This document shows positions 7,665 to 15,619 of a stretch of DNA of 64,000 nucleotides, piece by piece. Below the pieces are notes generated by a model, which was given only the letters and a program-made list of their open reading frames with translations, was not told the DNA's origin and did not search any database. The position numbers and the translations under genes are program-made. Positions within the stretch are counted from its first letter, which is position 1, and every line of letters starts with the position of its first letter. Origin of the DNA: Candidatus Rhodoferax randersensis (GTDB taxonomy: Bacteria > Pseudomonadota > Gammaproteobacteria > Burkholderiales > Burkholderiaceae_C); contig JADKEH010000021.1 in NCBI GenBank assembly GCA_016718155.1, positions 1 through 64,000 on the forward strand, written 5' to 3'.

Positions 7665-9579
7665 AAACGTGGTGCGGGGCCCGCATGCCGTCGAGCATGA
7701 AGAAGCCCATGGATTCCAGCCCGACGCCGCCAACCTGGCCGGCAAGGCCTTCACCAACGAGGATAGGATGGGCAAGCTCGGCCGTCATTTCGACCAGCCG
7801 GCTGGCAATGGTAACCGTGCGCCCCATCACCATGTGGGTGCGCCGGCTGGCCAGGCCAAAAGACCCCGCCATGGCGAGACCGGTTTCAACGCCCAGGCCC
7901 AAGGACAGTGGCTCCAGCCCGGCGGGCGCTGGGTCTGGCAGCACGCCCTGCATGGCCGCCAACAAGGCGACCGCGGCGTCCAACGCGCGTTGTGCATGGT
8001 AGGCGGGGCTGACACCACCCTTGTCGTCATGGCCGTTAATGTCGGGCGTGGGGTCGCCGTTCCAGACCGCAATGATGGCGTCGCCCTGGAATGCCTCGAT
8101 CACACCGCCGTGGGCCTCGACCACGCGCGCGGCGGTGGAAAAGAAGGCGTGCAACACCGCCGCCGCCTCCTCTGGTGGGCGCGCTTCGCAGTAGGCCGAG
8201 AAGTTGCGTATGTCTGCAAACATTACCGACACTTGCTTGGTGCTGGCTTTGATGGCACTGGTGGGCGGCTGCAACGCCAGGGATGCGGCCACCGGCGCGG
8301 GCAGGTAACTGGAAAGGTGGGTGTACAGGCGGTCACGGTCAATGCGGCTCTTGGCGTGCTCGACAACGCCCATCACCGAGCCAGCCACAAAGATCAGTAC
8401 AGCCGGCGCAGCCCAACCGATCCAGAGCGCGTGCTGGAGCAACAGAAACGCGTGAGCAGCCCACAAGACGCCGGCCCAAGCCAAGGCACTGACCGGCAAC
8501 AAATAGACCGGGAAGCGGCGACGGTACAGGCTAAGGCCCACCAAAGTGAGGACTCCGATCAACGCGGCAACGGCTTGTACCGCGGGCGTGGCCCGTGGCG
8601 TGTAGGGCGTGCGGCCATCAATCAGCGCGGTGATGATCTGGGCATGCACCTGCAAACCGGCACTGGTGCCGCCGTAGGGCGTGGCGATGGAGTCGTTTAG
8701 CCCAAAGGCGGTAGCGCCCACCAGTACCCATGCGTTTTTCATAAGGTCGCCCGGCACACGCCCGGCCAACACGTCGCTGGCGGCGATGCTGACAATGCTC
8801 TCGGGGTGCAGGCGCCAGGACACCCGCAAGTCACCGTTTTCCTCCAGAGGAATCGGGCCCAATGCAAAGTTGGGCGCATGCAAGGCCCACGGCGGATCAA
8901 ACCAGCGGGTGCCGCGCTCAAGCGTCAGGGTTCGCTCGGATGTGCCTTGCATGAAGGCGGAGATGCCCAGGGCCGGGTACGATTTGCCCTGGAAGCAGAT
9001 GATGGCGGGCTGGTGCCTGACCAGACCATCACTGCCCACACGCGGCGTGATGTGTCCCGCGTGAATCGGCTTGATCGCGGCGAAGTTGGCCAGATAGCCA
9101 TTGCCCGACGCGAACGGCTGCGGGCAGGTGGCCCATTCCAGCGCGCCCGTGAGCACACCGACCGACGGTTTTCCGCCCTGCTCCAGCGCAAAGACCTGCG
9201 ACAACACTGGCTGATACTGCTGCACGGCCCGGACGAAGGCCTGCTCTTGCGCTTGCGCATCCGTGAAGACGATGTCAAAAATTTGCTGCCGCGCGCCTGC
9301 GGCGGCAATTTGCTCGATCAACCGAGCTTGGGTGTCGTGCGGCCAGGGCCAGGGACCTACCTCACGCAGACTGCGTTCGTCGACATCCACCACAATCAGG
9401 CGGCGCTCGTCAACGCGCGACGCGCCCAGGCGCCAGACCAGGTCGCCACTGCGCTGCTCTAGCTGATTGAAGAACTCGGCCGCAAAAAACAGCAACGCCG
9501 CACTGATGAGTGCGGCGAGCCCTAGACTAAAAGCAATGACGCCGTGCCGACCAAGCAGGCGCGACCAACTCTGGGCCAA
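7627..9579 (-). CDS. CHASE2-domain membrane protein with C-terminal class III nucleotidyl cyclase domain
   Basis: The 650-residue protein has an N-terminal membrane helix, a periplasmic CHASE2 sensor (about 40-330; RLIVVDVDERSLREVG and FDIVFTDAQ are typical), three helices at 335-420 and a cytoplasmic class III cyclase domain (about 435-640). Metal-binding aspartates are present in VMFADIRNFS (about 450) and GDAIIAVWN (about 498). The usual adenine-selecting Lys before GD is Ala (GGVIEAFQGD), and the usual Asn of the VNxAxR motif is Thr (VTIASRL), although the Arg remains. Substrate choice or activity may therefore differ from adenylate cyclases. The TTG start directly follows the FecR stop; no better start is visible. 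It overlaps the downstream barrel gene. Confidence 0.85.
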   Translation of the reverse strand: MAQSWSRLLGRHGVIAFSLGLAALISAALLFFAAEFFNQLEQRSGDLVWRLGASRVDERRLIVVDVDERSLREVGPWPWPHDTQARLIEQIAAAGARQQIFDIVFTDAQAQEQAFVRAVQQYQPVLSQVFALEQGGKPSVGVLTGALEWATCPQPFASGNGYLANFAAIKPIHAGHITPRVGSDGLVRHQPAIICFQGKSYPALGISAFMQGTSERTLTLERGTRWFDPPWALHAPNFALGPIPLEENGDLRVSWRLHPESIVSIAASDVLAGRVPGDLMKNAWVLVGATAFGLNDSIATPYGGTSAGLQVHAQIITALIDGRTPYTPRATPAVQAVAALIGVLTLVGLSLYRRRFPVYLLPVSALAWAGVLWAAHAFLLLQHALWIGWAAPAVLIFVAGSVMGVVEHAKSRIDRDRLYTHLSSYLPAPVAASLALQPPTSAIKASTKQVSVMFADIRNFSAYCEARPPEEAAAVLHAFFSTAARVVEAHGGVIEAFQGDAIIAVWNGDPTPDINGHDDKGGVSPAYHAQRALDAAVALLAAMQGVLPDPAPAGLEPLSLGLGVETGLAMAGSFGLASRRTHMVMGRTVTIASRLVEMTAELAHPILVGEGLAGQVGGVGLESMGFFMLDGMRAPHHVYAYPLSPEHAIH

Positions 9580-10956
9580 TCACCGCCCCCACAGGGTGAT
9601 GCCGCGCAATGCCCCTGAGAGAGTGGCCTTTTCAAACAGATAACCGGCCTCTTTGGCGTCCAGACTCAAGGCGCCGGCCAATTGGGCGTTGCCCGATTGG
9701 GCGTAGAAGCTGCCGTCTGACCTAACTGCCCCTGCGGCGATGATTTGGGTGGAGCCAATGCTTGCATTGGACACTGCCAACTGGGTGGCGAAGGTGCGAC
9801 GGTTGAAATCGAGGCTGAGTGAACCGCTGTCGACCTGGGCCAGCTCGCTGGCGCCCGTCGTCGTAACCAGTTGTGCCGACGACCCGGCCAAACGAAAGCT
9901 GGCAGTTGCCTCTTTGGTCGCCAACTCCATGGCCCCATTGGCGGGCACGTCACGGTACAAACTGAAACTACCGTTGCCCACCGTTGCTTGTCGCCCATTG
10001 AGTTGCGCCACGGCGATGCTTTTGCTCAGGGCATCCCCCTCAACCGCGCTGGCCCAGGCCCACCGGCCCCAGACCAATTGATTAACCTCGGGCAGGGTCG
10101 GCGCGGGCGGCAATACCGGGCCGGTGCTCAACTCGGGTTTGACCGTTGGCTGAACCGCAGACACCACGACGCCCCCCGCAGGCAAGGACTCGGTGCTAAG
10201 CGTTTTCTCGTTGGCGGCCTCAGCACGCCCACCTTCGAGACCGGGACCTTTTTCGGGTTTGGCGAGTCGCTCCGCCGCTGCTCGACGCGTATTCAACGCC
10301 ATAAGGTCAACCAGGGGCACCAGGCGAGGGCTGCTTTGTTCGCGACTCAACTCCAGCATCTGCCCCTTCATGTCTTGCGACAACAACTTCTCGCCGCCGT
10401 TTTGGCAGGGGCCCAGACTCGCCGGACAACCACCGGACAGCGCAGCCAACACGATCGCACCGGTGTAGACAGACGCAGCCGTGGCCTCGGCATCAGAGCG
10501 AACCACGAAGTCGGTTCCTTTGACACCAATGGCCGCCACCGGTGTATTCAAGCGGAAACGGTCACGGGCGGACTCGCCCCAACTGCCCGTGATGGAGCGC
10601 ACCACGCCTTCGTCGAGCTTGAATTTGATGGCGGTAAGCGCGGGCTGCTGGGCCGAATAACTGTAGTTTTCGACCTGCAAGCGGCTGGACGGTCGGACAC
10701 TGAGGCGTCCGCCATCGACAAAACGCACATGTACGTGACCACCGGACTCGGTCTCGATCTTGTCACCCACGTGGATGGGGTTGCCACGGCTAACCACGCT
10801 GACCTGACCACTTGCCGACGTGATGCGAGCGACACCAATGACCATGGCCGCTTCGCCCACGATGGATTGAGTTTCTGCCGCCAATGCAAACTGGGCGGCG
10901 CCCAGGATGAGCGCGCCACTTAACGCGAGCGGGAATTTTTGGAAACAGTTTTTCAT
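9580..10956 (-). CDS. FecR-domain periplasmic protein
   Basis: A 458-residue exported protein with a clear signal peptide (LALSGALILGAAQFALA) and a FecR domain at about 50-150 (GDKIETESGGHVHVRFVDGGRLSVRPSS, then VAAIGVKGTDFVV). In these non-TonB contexts FecR domains act as periplasmic sensory or scaffold modules rather than sigma-factor regulators; no sigma gene is adjacent. The C-terminal half (about 290-458) is beta-rich without a recognised domain. It opens the operon with the CHASE2/cyclase protein, so it may modulate that sensor (inference). It is divergent from the Crp-type gene across a 161-base region with a palindrome. Confidence 0.85.
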   Translation of the reverse strand: MKNCFQKFPLALSGALILGAAQFALAAETQSIVGEAAMVIGVARITSASGQVSVVSRGNPIHVGDKIETESGGHVHVRFVDGGRLSVRPSSRLQVENYSYSAQQPALTAIKFKLDEGVVRSITGSWGESARDRFRLNTPVAAIGVKGTDFVVRSDAEATAASVYTGAIVLAALSGGCPASLGPCQNGGEKLLSQDMKGQMLELSREQSSPRLVPLVDLMALNTRRAAAERLAKPEKGPGLEGGRAEAANEKTLSTESLPAGGVVVSAVQPTVKPELSTGPVLPPAPTLPEVNQLVWGRWAWASAVEGDALSKSIAVAQLNGRQATVGNGSFSLYRDVPANGAMELATKEATASFRLAGSSAQLVTTTGASELAQVDSGSLSLDFNRRTFATQLAVSNASIGSTQIIAAGAVRSDGSFYAQSGNAQLAGALSLDAKEAGYLFEKATLSGALRGITLWGR

Positions 10957-11018
10957 GGCTTCACCTCGAAGTATGGTGGAATCGTCTCACGTCCGAAGAA
11001 TGGTTTCTGTGCCTTCAA

Positions 11019-11031
11019 TCACAAGTTGTGA
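11019..11031. promoter_or_regulatory. Perfect palindrome TCACAAGTTGTGA between divergent FecR operon and Crp-type gene
   Basis: A 13-bp perfect palindrome sits 63 bp upstream of the fecR-like start and 87 bp upstream of the Crp-type gene. The half-site TTGTGA is Crp/Fnr-like, but the half-sites are arranged differently from the classical TGTGA-N6-TCACA. An overlapping CACAA-N11-TTGTG arrangement is also visible. It is a good candidate operator for the adjacent regulator. Confidence 0.5.
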
Positions 11032-11038
11032 AACATTG

Positions 11039-11080
11039 TGGGTCAGACCACTTTGCGAAGCAAATGTGCTCTGACCCCAA
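11039..11080. repeat. REP-like palindromic hairpin repeat
   Basis: The arms GGGTCAGACCACTTTGC and GCAAATGTGCTCTGACCC can form a long imperfect hairpin around a GAA loop. Short palindromes ending in GGGTCAGA/TCTGACCC are dispersed in many beta- and gammaproteobacterial genomes as REP/REPIN-type elements. It lies between the palindrome and the Crp-type gene, so it could affect that promoter. Confidence 0.6.
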
Positions 11081-11117
11081 CTGACTAGGAAGTTGTAAAC
11101 CTATAAACTTGGGCTGA

Positions 11118-11819
11118 ATGCCCGTCTCGCTCCAATTACTGACTCAATTTCCGCTATTGCATCCGCTGTCACGGGAAGCGCTTGAGCCCTTGTCAGCCCA
11201 AATGAGCCTGAAGTCATTCGCCCGCAGGGCGATGGTCATGTCCAAAGACAGCCCCACCCAGGAATTGGGGTTTCTGGTGGAAGGGCGCCTGCAAGGCGTT
11301 GATTTTACCGTGGACGGTCGCAGCGTTGGTCTGTATTTTGTCGACCCGGGTGACTATTTTGGCGAGTTATCAGTGGTCGATGGCAAGGCAGCCTCTGAAT
11401 TTGTGGTGGCCGCTGCCAAGTCCACCGTGGCGTTGCTAGAAGCCCGGGCCGCGCGGGAGTTGATCTCGATGAACCCGGAGTTGGCGCGCACCGTCATGGC
11501 CCGGCTGGCGCACCGGGTGCGTACCGTCATGGCACAACGCACCCTGCTGGGCCTGCCCAACCCGTTTCAGCGTCTGTGTGTGCTGCTCATACAATTGTCG
11601 ACCCAAGCAGGAACGCCTGGCGACACTGAGGTGGAGCAAGTGCCGACCCATCAAGAGCTGGCGATCATGATCAATGCCAGCCGCGAAACTGTCACGCGCG
11701 CCTTTCATCTGTTGTTTTTGAACAAGATCCTGGTGCGCGAAGGCAACACTTTGAGGCTGGTTCGTCCGGACTACCTGAAAGAGATTGCCGAAGGGCGGGT
11801 TGACCCGCCCAAAGCCTGA
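11118..11819 (+). CDS. Crp/Fnr-family transcriptional regulator
   Basis: A 233-residue two-domain regulator. The cupin-like sensor domain (about 15-125) includes GDYFGELSVVDG. The C-terminal winged helix-turn-helix (about 165-215) includes HQELAIMINASRETVTRAFHLL. After FGEL the cAMP-binding proteins have an R-S/T-A motif that holds the phosphate; here the text reads GKAASEFVVAA, with no Arg, and there are no Fnr-type cysteines. Cyclic-nucleotide binding is therefore uncertain. It is the first gene of the polysaccharide export operon and lies divergently from a class III cyclase operon, so it probably controls one or both. The next gene's GTG follows its stop immediately. Confidence 0.88.
   Translation: MPVSLQLLTQFPLLHPLSREALEPLSAQMSLKSFARRAMVMSKDSPTQELGFLVEGRLQGVDFTVDGRSVGLYFVDPGDYFGELSVVDGKAASEFVVAAAKSTVALLEARAARELISMNPELARTVMARLAHRVRTVMAQRTLLGLPNPFQRLCVLLIQLSTQAGTPGDTEVEQVPTHQELAIMINASRETVTRAFHLLFLNKILVREGNTLRLVRPDYLKEIAEGRVDPPKA
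11793..11810 (+). other. Perfect GC hairpin at the regulator/permease junction
   Basis: GGGCGGG-TTGA-CCCGCCC forms a perfect 7-bp stem within the last codons of the Crp-type gene, 10 bases before the permease start. No T-tract follows, so it is unlikely to be an intrinsic terminator. It could slow ribosomes or mask the next start. Confidence 0.4.
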
Positions 11820-12638
11820 GTGGTCCAACCCAACGTGGAATCCTTGCTGTCTTACCTGTTTCCCTGGCGTCACGTCAGCCTGATCCGTCAGTTTGCTGGA
11901 CGCGAGTTGCACGTGCGCTACAGGCAGTCGCTGCTGGGCGCATCGTGGGCGGTATTGACGCCCCTGCTGATGCTCGCCGTGTACACCTTCGTGTTCCGCT
12001 TTGTCTTCAATTTGCGCTGGGGGGTTAGCGTCGAGAGCGACTTGATGTTTGCCCTGCGCCTGTATGCCGGCCTGGCGGTGTTCAACTTCTTTGCCGAGTG
12101 CGTTGGCCGCGCACCGCGCCTGGTGCTGGACCAGCCACACCTGGTCAAGAAAGTGGTGTTCCCCTTGGAGATTCTGCCCTGGGTGAGTGTGCTGTCGAGT
12201 CTGGCCCATCTGGGTATTGCACTGGTGCTGCTGGTATTGTTGGGCATCTGGGAGCAAGGCACGATTCACCTGAGCTTGATCGCCCTGCCCCTGGTCTGGC
12301 TGGCCTTGTTGCCCTTGTGCGTGGGCTTGGGTTGGCTGCTTGCTGCCTTGGGGACCTACGTGCGCGATATCGGCCAGGTGCTGGGCATGCTGCTGAGTCT
12401 GATGATGTTTCTCAGCCCAATCTTCTTCCCCATTGAAGCGCTTCCGCCGGCGGTGCGCCCGTGGATGGTTTTGAACCCCTTGGCGCTGACCATCACCGAA
12501 ACCCGCTCGGTGATGATTGATGGCCACTGGCCCAACTGGCTGGCGCTGCTGTGGCATCTGGCGGCTTGCTGCGTGATCGCCGTATTGGGAGCGGTGTTCT
12601 TCAGAGCCGCACGCAAGGGTTTTGCCGATGTCGTCTGA
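11820..12638 (+). CDS. Polysaccharide ABC transporter permease (Wzm-like)
   Basis: This 272-residue inner-membrane protein belongs to the ABC-2 permease family that exports O-antigen or capsule chains. It shows the conserved start LIRQFAGRELHVRYRQSLLG, five to six membrane spans, and the late motif SPIFFPIEALPPAVRPWMVLNP found in Wzm/KpsM-type permeases. The GTG start abuts the regulator's stop. It overlaps the ATPase gene by 11 bases, so the two subunits are co-translated. A complete exporter here separate from the XrtA locus suggests a second surface glycan. Confidence 0.9.
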   Translation: MVQPNVESLLSYLFPWRHVSLIRQFAGRELHVRYRQSLLGASWAVLTPLLMLAVYTFVFRFVFNLRWGVSVESDLMFALRLYAGLAVFNFFAECVGRAPRLVLDQPHLVKKVVFPLEILPWVSVLSSLAHLGIALVLLVLLGIWEQGTIHLSLIALPLVWLALLPLCVGLGWLLAALGTYVRDIGQVLGMLLSLMMFLSPIFFPIEALPPAVRPWMVLNPLALTITETRSVMIDGHWPNWLALLWHLAACCVIAVLGAVFFRAARKGFADVV

Positions 12639-13854
12639 ATATGCAGTGCAGGCCCGAAGTCTGGGCAAGTGCTACAGCTTGTTCGACCGACCGGGCGACC
12701 GCCTGAAGCAGTTGCTGTGGGGCCGCTGGCATCGCTATGACCGCGACTTCTGGGCACTGCGCGACGTGAGTTTCGATATCCGCAAGGGTGAGGTCGTGGG
12801 CATTGTCGGCCGCAATGGGGCCGGCAAGTCGACCCTGCTGCAAATGGTTTGCGGAACCTTGTCGCCGACAAGCGGTACATTGGCCGTCGAAGGGCGGGTA
12901 GCGGCCCTGCTTGAACTGGGGGCAGGCTTCAATCCGGACTTCACCGGGCTCGAAAATGTGTACATGAACGCCGCCATTCTGGGTTTGTCGCGCAGCCAGG
13001 TCAGTCAGAAGCTCGATGACATCCTGACGTTTGCCGACATCGGTGATTTCATTCACCAGCCCGTTAAGACATACTCCAGCGGCATGTTCATGCGGCTGGC
13101 GTTTGCCGTGGCCACCAGTGTTGAGCCTGATATTCTGGTGATTGACGAGGCCCTGTCGGTTGGCGACGGCGCCTTTGCGCGCAAGTCATTTGACCGGATC
13201 ATGCGACTCAAGGACGCAGGCAAGACTATTCTGTTTTGCTCCCATTCGATGTACCAGGTGGAGGCACTTTGCTCGCGAGCGCTGTGGATTGAGGCCGGTG
13301 CAGTGCGTATGGCGGGCAACGCTGCCGAAGTCACCAGCGCTTACGGCGCCAGTCTCAACGCCGAGTTGCCCGGGGTCGCCGCGCCAACGCAGGCACCAAC
13401 GCAGGAAGCGCCTGTTGCGGTCACGGTCAGCGCACCCGGCACCGGGCGCATCATCCGCATAGGCGCCAGCGCGGACGGAGCGAGCGGCAGGGAACTCAGC
13501 CTTCGATCGGGCCAATCGGATCTGCGCATCACGATTGACTATGCAGTTGACCCTGGTCTGCCAGAGCCCTCGGTGGCGCTGGGCATCGCAGACAGCAATG
13601 GTCTGACCATCGCCAGTGCCACATCGCGCAATGATGGCGTGGTGTTGGCGCGAGACGAGCGGGGAATCGGCTCCGTGACAATCACTTTCACGCAACTCCC
13701 CCTTCTGAAGGGCACTTATCGTGTGACATTCTTCCTGGCGTGCGAGAACGCGGTTCACCTCTACGAGCAGGTGGACAACTGGCTGGTACTCAACGTGAGC
13801 CAGGACGGCATTGAGCAAGGCTTGGTGGCGCTGCCCCACCAATGGCAGCCATGA
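12628..13854 (+). CDS. Polysaccharide ABC transporter ATPase with Wzt-type C-terminal domain
   Basis: Residues about 20-245 form an ABC ATPase with Walker A (GRNGAGKSTLL), signature (TYSSGMFMRLAFAV) and Walker B (DILVIDEALSVGD) of the Wzt/TagH subfamily. Residues about 275-405 form a beta-sandwich like the Wzt C-terminal domain that binds the chain's non-reducing end (RIIRIGASADG, then HLYEQVDNWLVLNV). Such a domain means the glycan is probably capped before export, and a methyltransferase and an acyltransferase-like fusion lie downstream. I use the ATG at 12628, which overlaps the permease stop. Confidence 0.9.
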   Translation: MSSEYAVQARSLGKCYSLFDRPGDRLKQLLWGRWHRYDRDFWALRDVSFDIRKGEVVGIVGRNGAGKSTLLQMVCGTLSPTSGTLAVEGRVAALLELGAGFNPDFTGLENVYMNAAILGLSRSQVSQKLDDILTFADIGDFIHQPVKTYSSGMFMRLAFAVATSVEPDILVIDEALSVGDGAFARKSFDRIMRLKDAGKTILFCSHSMYQVEALCSRALWIEAGAVRMAGNAAEVTSAYGASLNAELPGVAAPTQAPTQEAPVAVTVSAPGTGRIIRIGASADGASGRELSLRSGQSDLRITIDYAVDPGLPEPSVALGIADSNGLTIASATSRNDGVVLARDERGIGSVTITFTQLPLLKGTYRVTFFLACENAVHLYEQVDNWLVLNVSQDGIEQGLVALPHQWQP

Positions 13855-14891
13855 TGGCGTCGTCTGCGGCCGCGCATGTGCAGACCGTTCGGGTGGGCGA
13901 GCAGACACTGACGGTGCGCGATGTGCAGCCTGCGGACCGTTCCAGCGTGCTGGCGCTTCACGAACGCGTCTTTGGCCCCGGTGCCACGCCAGCGTGGTTT
14001 GAGTGGAAGTACGGTAGCGGCGCTGATCAGGGCCGTTCCGAGGGCGTGGGCGTCTGGCATGAAGGTGCCTTGATCGCGCATTGCGCAGGGATTCCGCGCC
14101 GACTTTGGCGCGCCGGTTCATCGATAGAAGGCCTGCAGATTGGCGACGTCATGGTTGACCCTGGCTGGCGCGGCATCCTGACCCGTCGCGGGCCGTTCTT
14201 CCATGCCTCACAGCGGCTGTATGCGACGCGCCTTGGAAAGCTTGGGCAACGGCCGTTCCAGCTTGGGTTTGGTTTTCCAAACGAGCGGCACATGCGCCTG
14301 GCGGTCAAATCCCATCTGGCTTACGACGGTGGTCGTCTTCATGACCTGCGATGGTCGACCTCGGACCCGACTGGTCAGACGGCACTGCATTGGAGCTGGC
14401 GATGGGAAGCCATGGCACACGATGATCCCTCGACGCTCGATGAGATCGACCGGGCCTGGTTGGCAATGCGCCGTGAGGGTGCCGCCATGACCTTGGGTGA
14501 ACGCGACCACCGGTATGTGAAGTGGCGCTATCTGGATCGGCCCGACCAACAGTACCAACTGTTTCGACTACGCCACGTATGGCCGTCGCGAAAGGTGGGC
14601 ATTGCTGTAATGCGGCTACGGCAACCCCAAAGCCAGTGGCTGGACTGGATCGGGCCAAGAAAATGGCTGATCGCCGCCTGCCGCGCGTGTCGAGCGCAGG
14701 CGGCGCAGTTCGGTGCGCAAGAGCTTGCAGCGTGGGCTAGCCCGCTGGTCGTCGACGCACTGCGGGACTCAGCTTGGCGGCACAATTCGGTCACGGCATG
14801 CTTGGGCATCCCCGCAAGCTCTGACTTGATCGAGGCAGACGTGCCTCAGTTGAACTGGTGGCTGATGGGCGGGGATACCGACTTCCTATGA
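13842..14891 (+). CDS. GNAT-like N-acyltransferase
   Basis: This 349-residue protein resembles GNAT acetyltransferases found in polysaccharide clusters. The N-terminal half carries the acetyl-CoA fold (TLTVRDVQPADRSSVLALHERVFG, then GDVMVDPGWRG followed by an R-rich turn). The second half looks like a repeated GNAT-type fold (GERDHRYVKWRYLDRPDQQY). Expected role: transfer of an acyl group to an amino sugar of the exported glycan. It overlaps the ATPase gene by 13 bases and the next gene by 4. Alternative ATG codons at 13851 and 13854 are possible. Confidence 0.7.
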   Translation: MAAMMASSAAAHVQTVRVGEQTLTVRDVQPADRSSVLALHERVFGPGATPAWFEWKYGSGADQGRSEGVGVWHEGALIAHCAGIPRRLWRAGSSIEGLQIGDVMVDPGWRGILTRRGPFFHASQRLYATRLGKLGQRPFQLGFGFPNERHMRLAVKSHLAYDGGRLHDLRWSTSDPTGQTALHWSWRWEAMAHDDPSTLDEIDRAWLAMRREGAAMTLGERDHRYVKWRYLDRPDQQYQLFRLRHVWPSRKVGIAVMRLRQPQSQWLDWIGPRKWLIAACRACRAQAAQFGAQELAAWASPLVVDALRDSAWRHNSVTACLGIPASSDLIEADVPQLNWWLMGGDTDFL

Positions 14892-15619
14892 CCGACGACG
14901 GTTTCATCGCACTGCACTTCGTGACCTGCGTCAGCAATCTGGACGTACTATCCAAACGCTTGCTCGCCTCCCCGTGCTTGCGAGACGGGTGCTACCCGTT
15001 GACGGCCTGCTTCAACGCCCAGAGCGCTGCCGAAGCGTTCAATGCGGCCGCAATGAGCATATCGGAGCCAAATGCGTGGTTGGTCTGGGTTCACCAGGAC
15101 GTTTTTCTTCCCGCGGGTTGGGATGCGCAGTTCAAGACCAGACTGATGGACGCACGGGCGGCGTTCTCCGCGCTTGCCGTGGTCGGTGTGTACGGTGTGG
15201 CCGGATCGGGCACCGACTCACGGCGAGCCGGACATGTACTTGATCGTGGGCAGCTTCTGCACGAATCGGCTGCCTTGCCCTGCAGGGCCGACAGTCTCGA
15301 CGAACTGCTGTTTGCAGTGCGGTGCAACAGCGGGCTCAGGCTCGATCCGTTGCTGCCATGGGATTTCTACGCGACCGACCTCGTCTTGCAGGCGCAGTCA
15401 AACGGCTATCAGGCGGCCGTGGTCGACGCCTACTGTGAGCACTGGTCTGACACGCCGGCCAACGGCGCGGTGCCACGACGACTCGTCGAGCGTATCGCAG
15501 CGAGTGGTTCGGTGTTCGAATCCAAGTGGGCACATCGCTTGCCGGTGCAGACGACCTGGATGTCGGTGGAGCGGGCCGGTGATGTCCGTCGCTTGATCGA
15601 CAGTGTGGCAGTCTCATGA
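14888..15619 (+). CDS. StrF-like glycosyltransferase-family protein
   Basis: A 243-residue cytoplasmic protein. The beginning (FIALHFVTCVSNLDVLSKRL) and centre (WLVWVHQDVFLPAGWDAQF, then ALAVVGVYGVAG) match the GT2-related family named after StrF of streptomycin clusters, where the HQDV segment stands in for the DxD metal site. Members lie in glycan clusters but the exact reaction is not established. The ATG overlaps the stop of the previous gene (ATGA), and the end overlaps the next gene by 4 bases. Confidence 0.7.
   Translation: MTDDGFIALHFVTCVSNLDVLSKRLLASPCLRDGCYPLTACFNAQSAAEAFNAAAMSISEPNAWLVWVHQDVFLPAGWDAQFKTRLMDARAAFSALAVVGVYGVAGSGTDSRRAGHVLDRGQLLHESAALPCRADSLDELLFAVRCNSGLRLDPLLPWDFYATDLVLQAQSNGYQAAVVDAYCEHWSDTPANGAVPRRLVERIAASGSVFESKWAHRLPVQTTWMSVERAGDVRRLIDSVAVS

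Noticed and set aside
11436..12668. A 410-codon minus-strand frame across the Crp-type and Wzm genes
   Set aside because: It is rich in Gln and His, spans two well-supported plus-strand genes and has no family signature.
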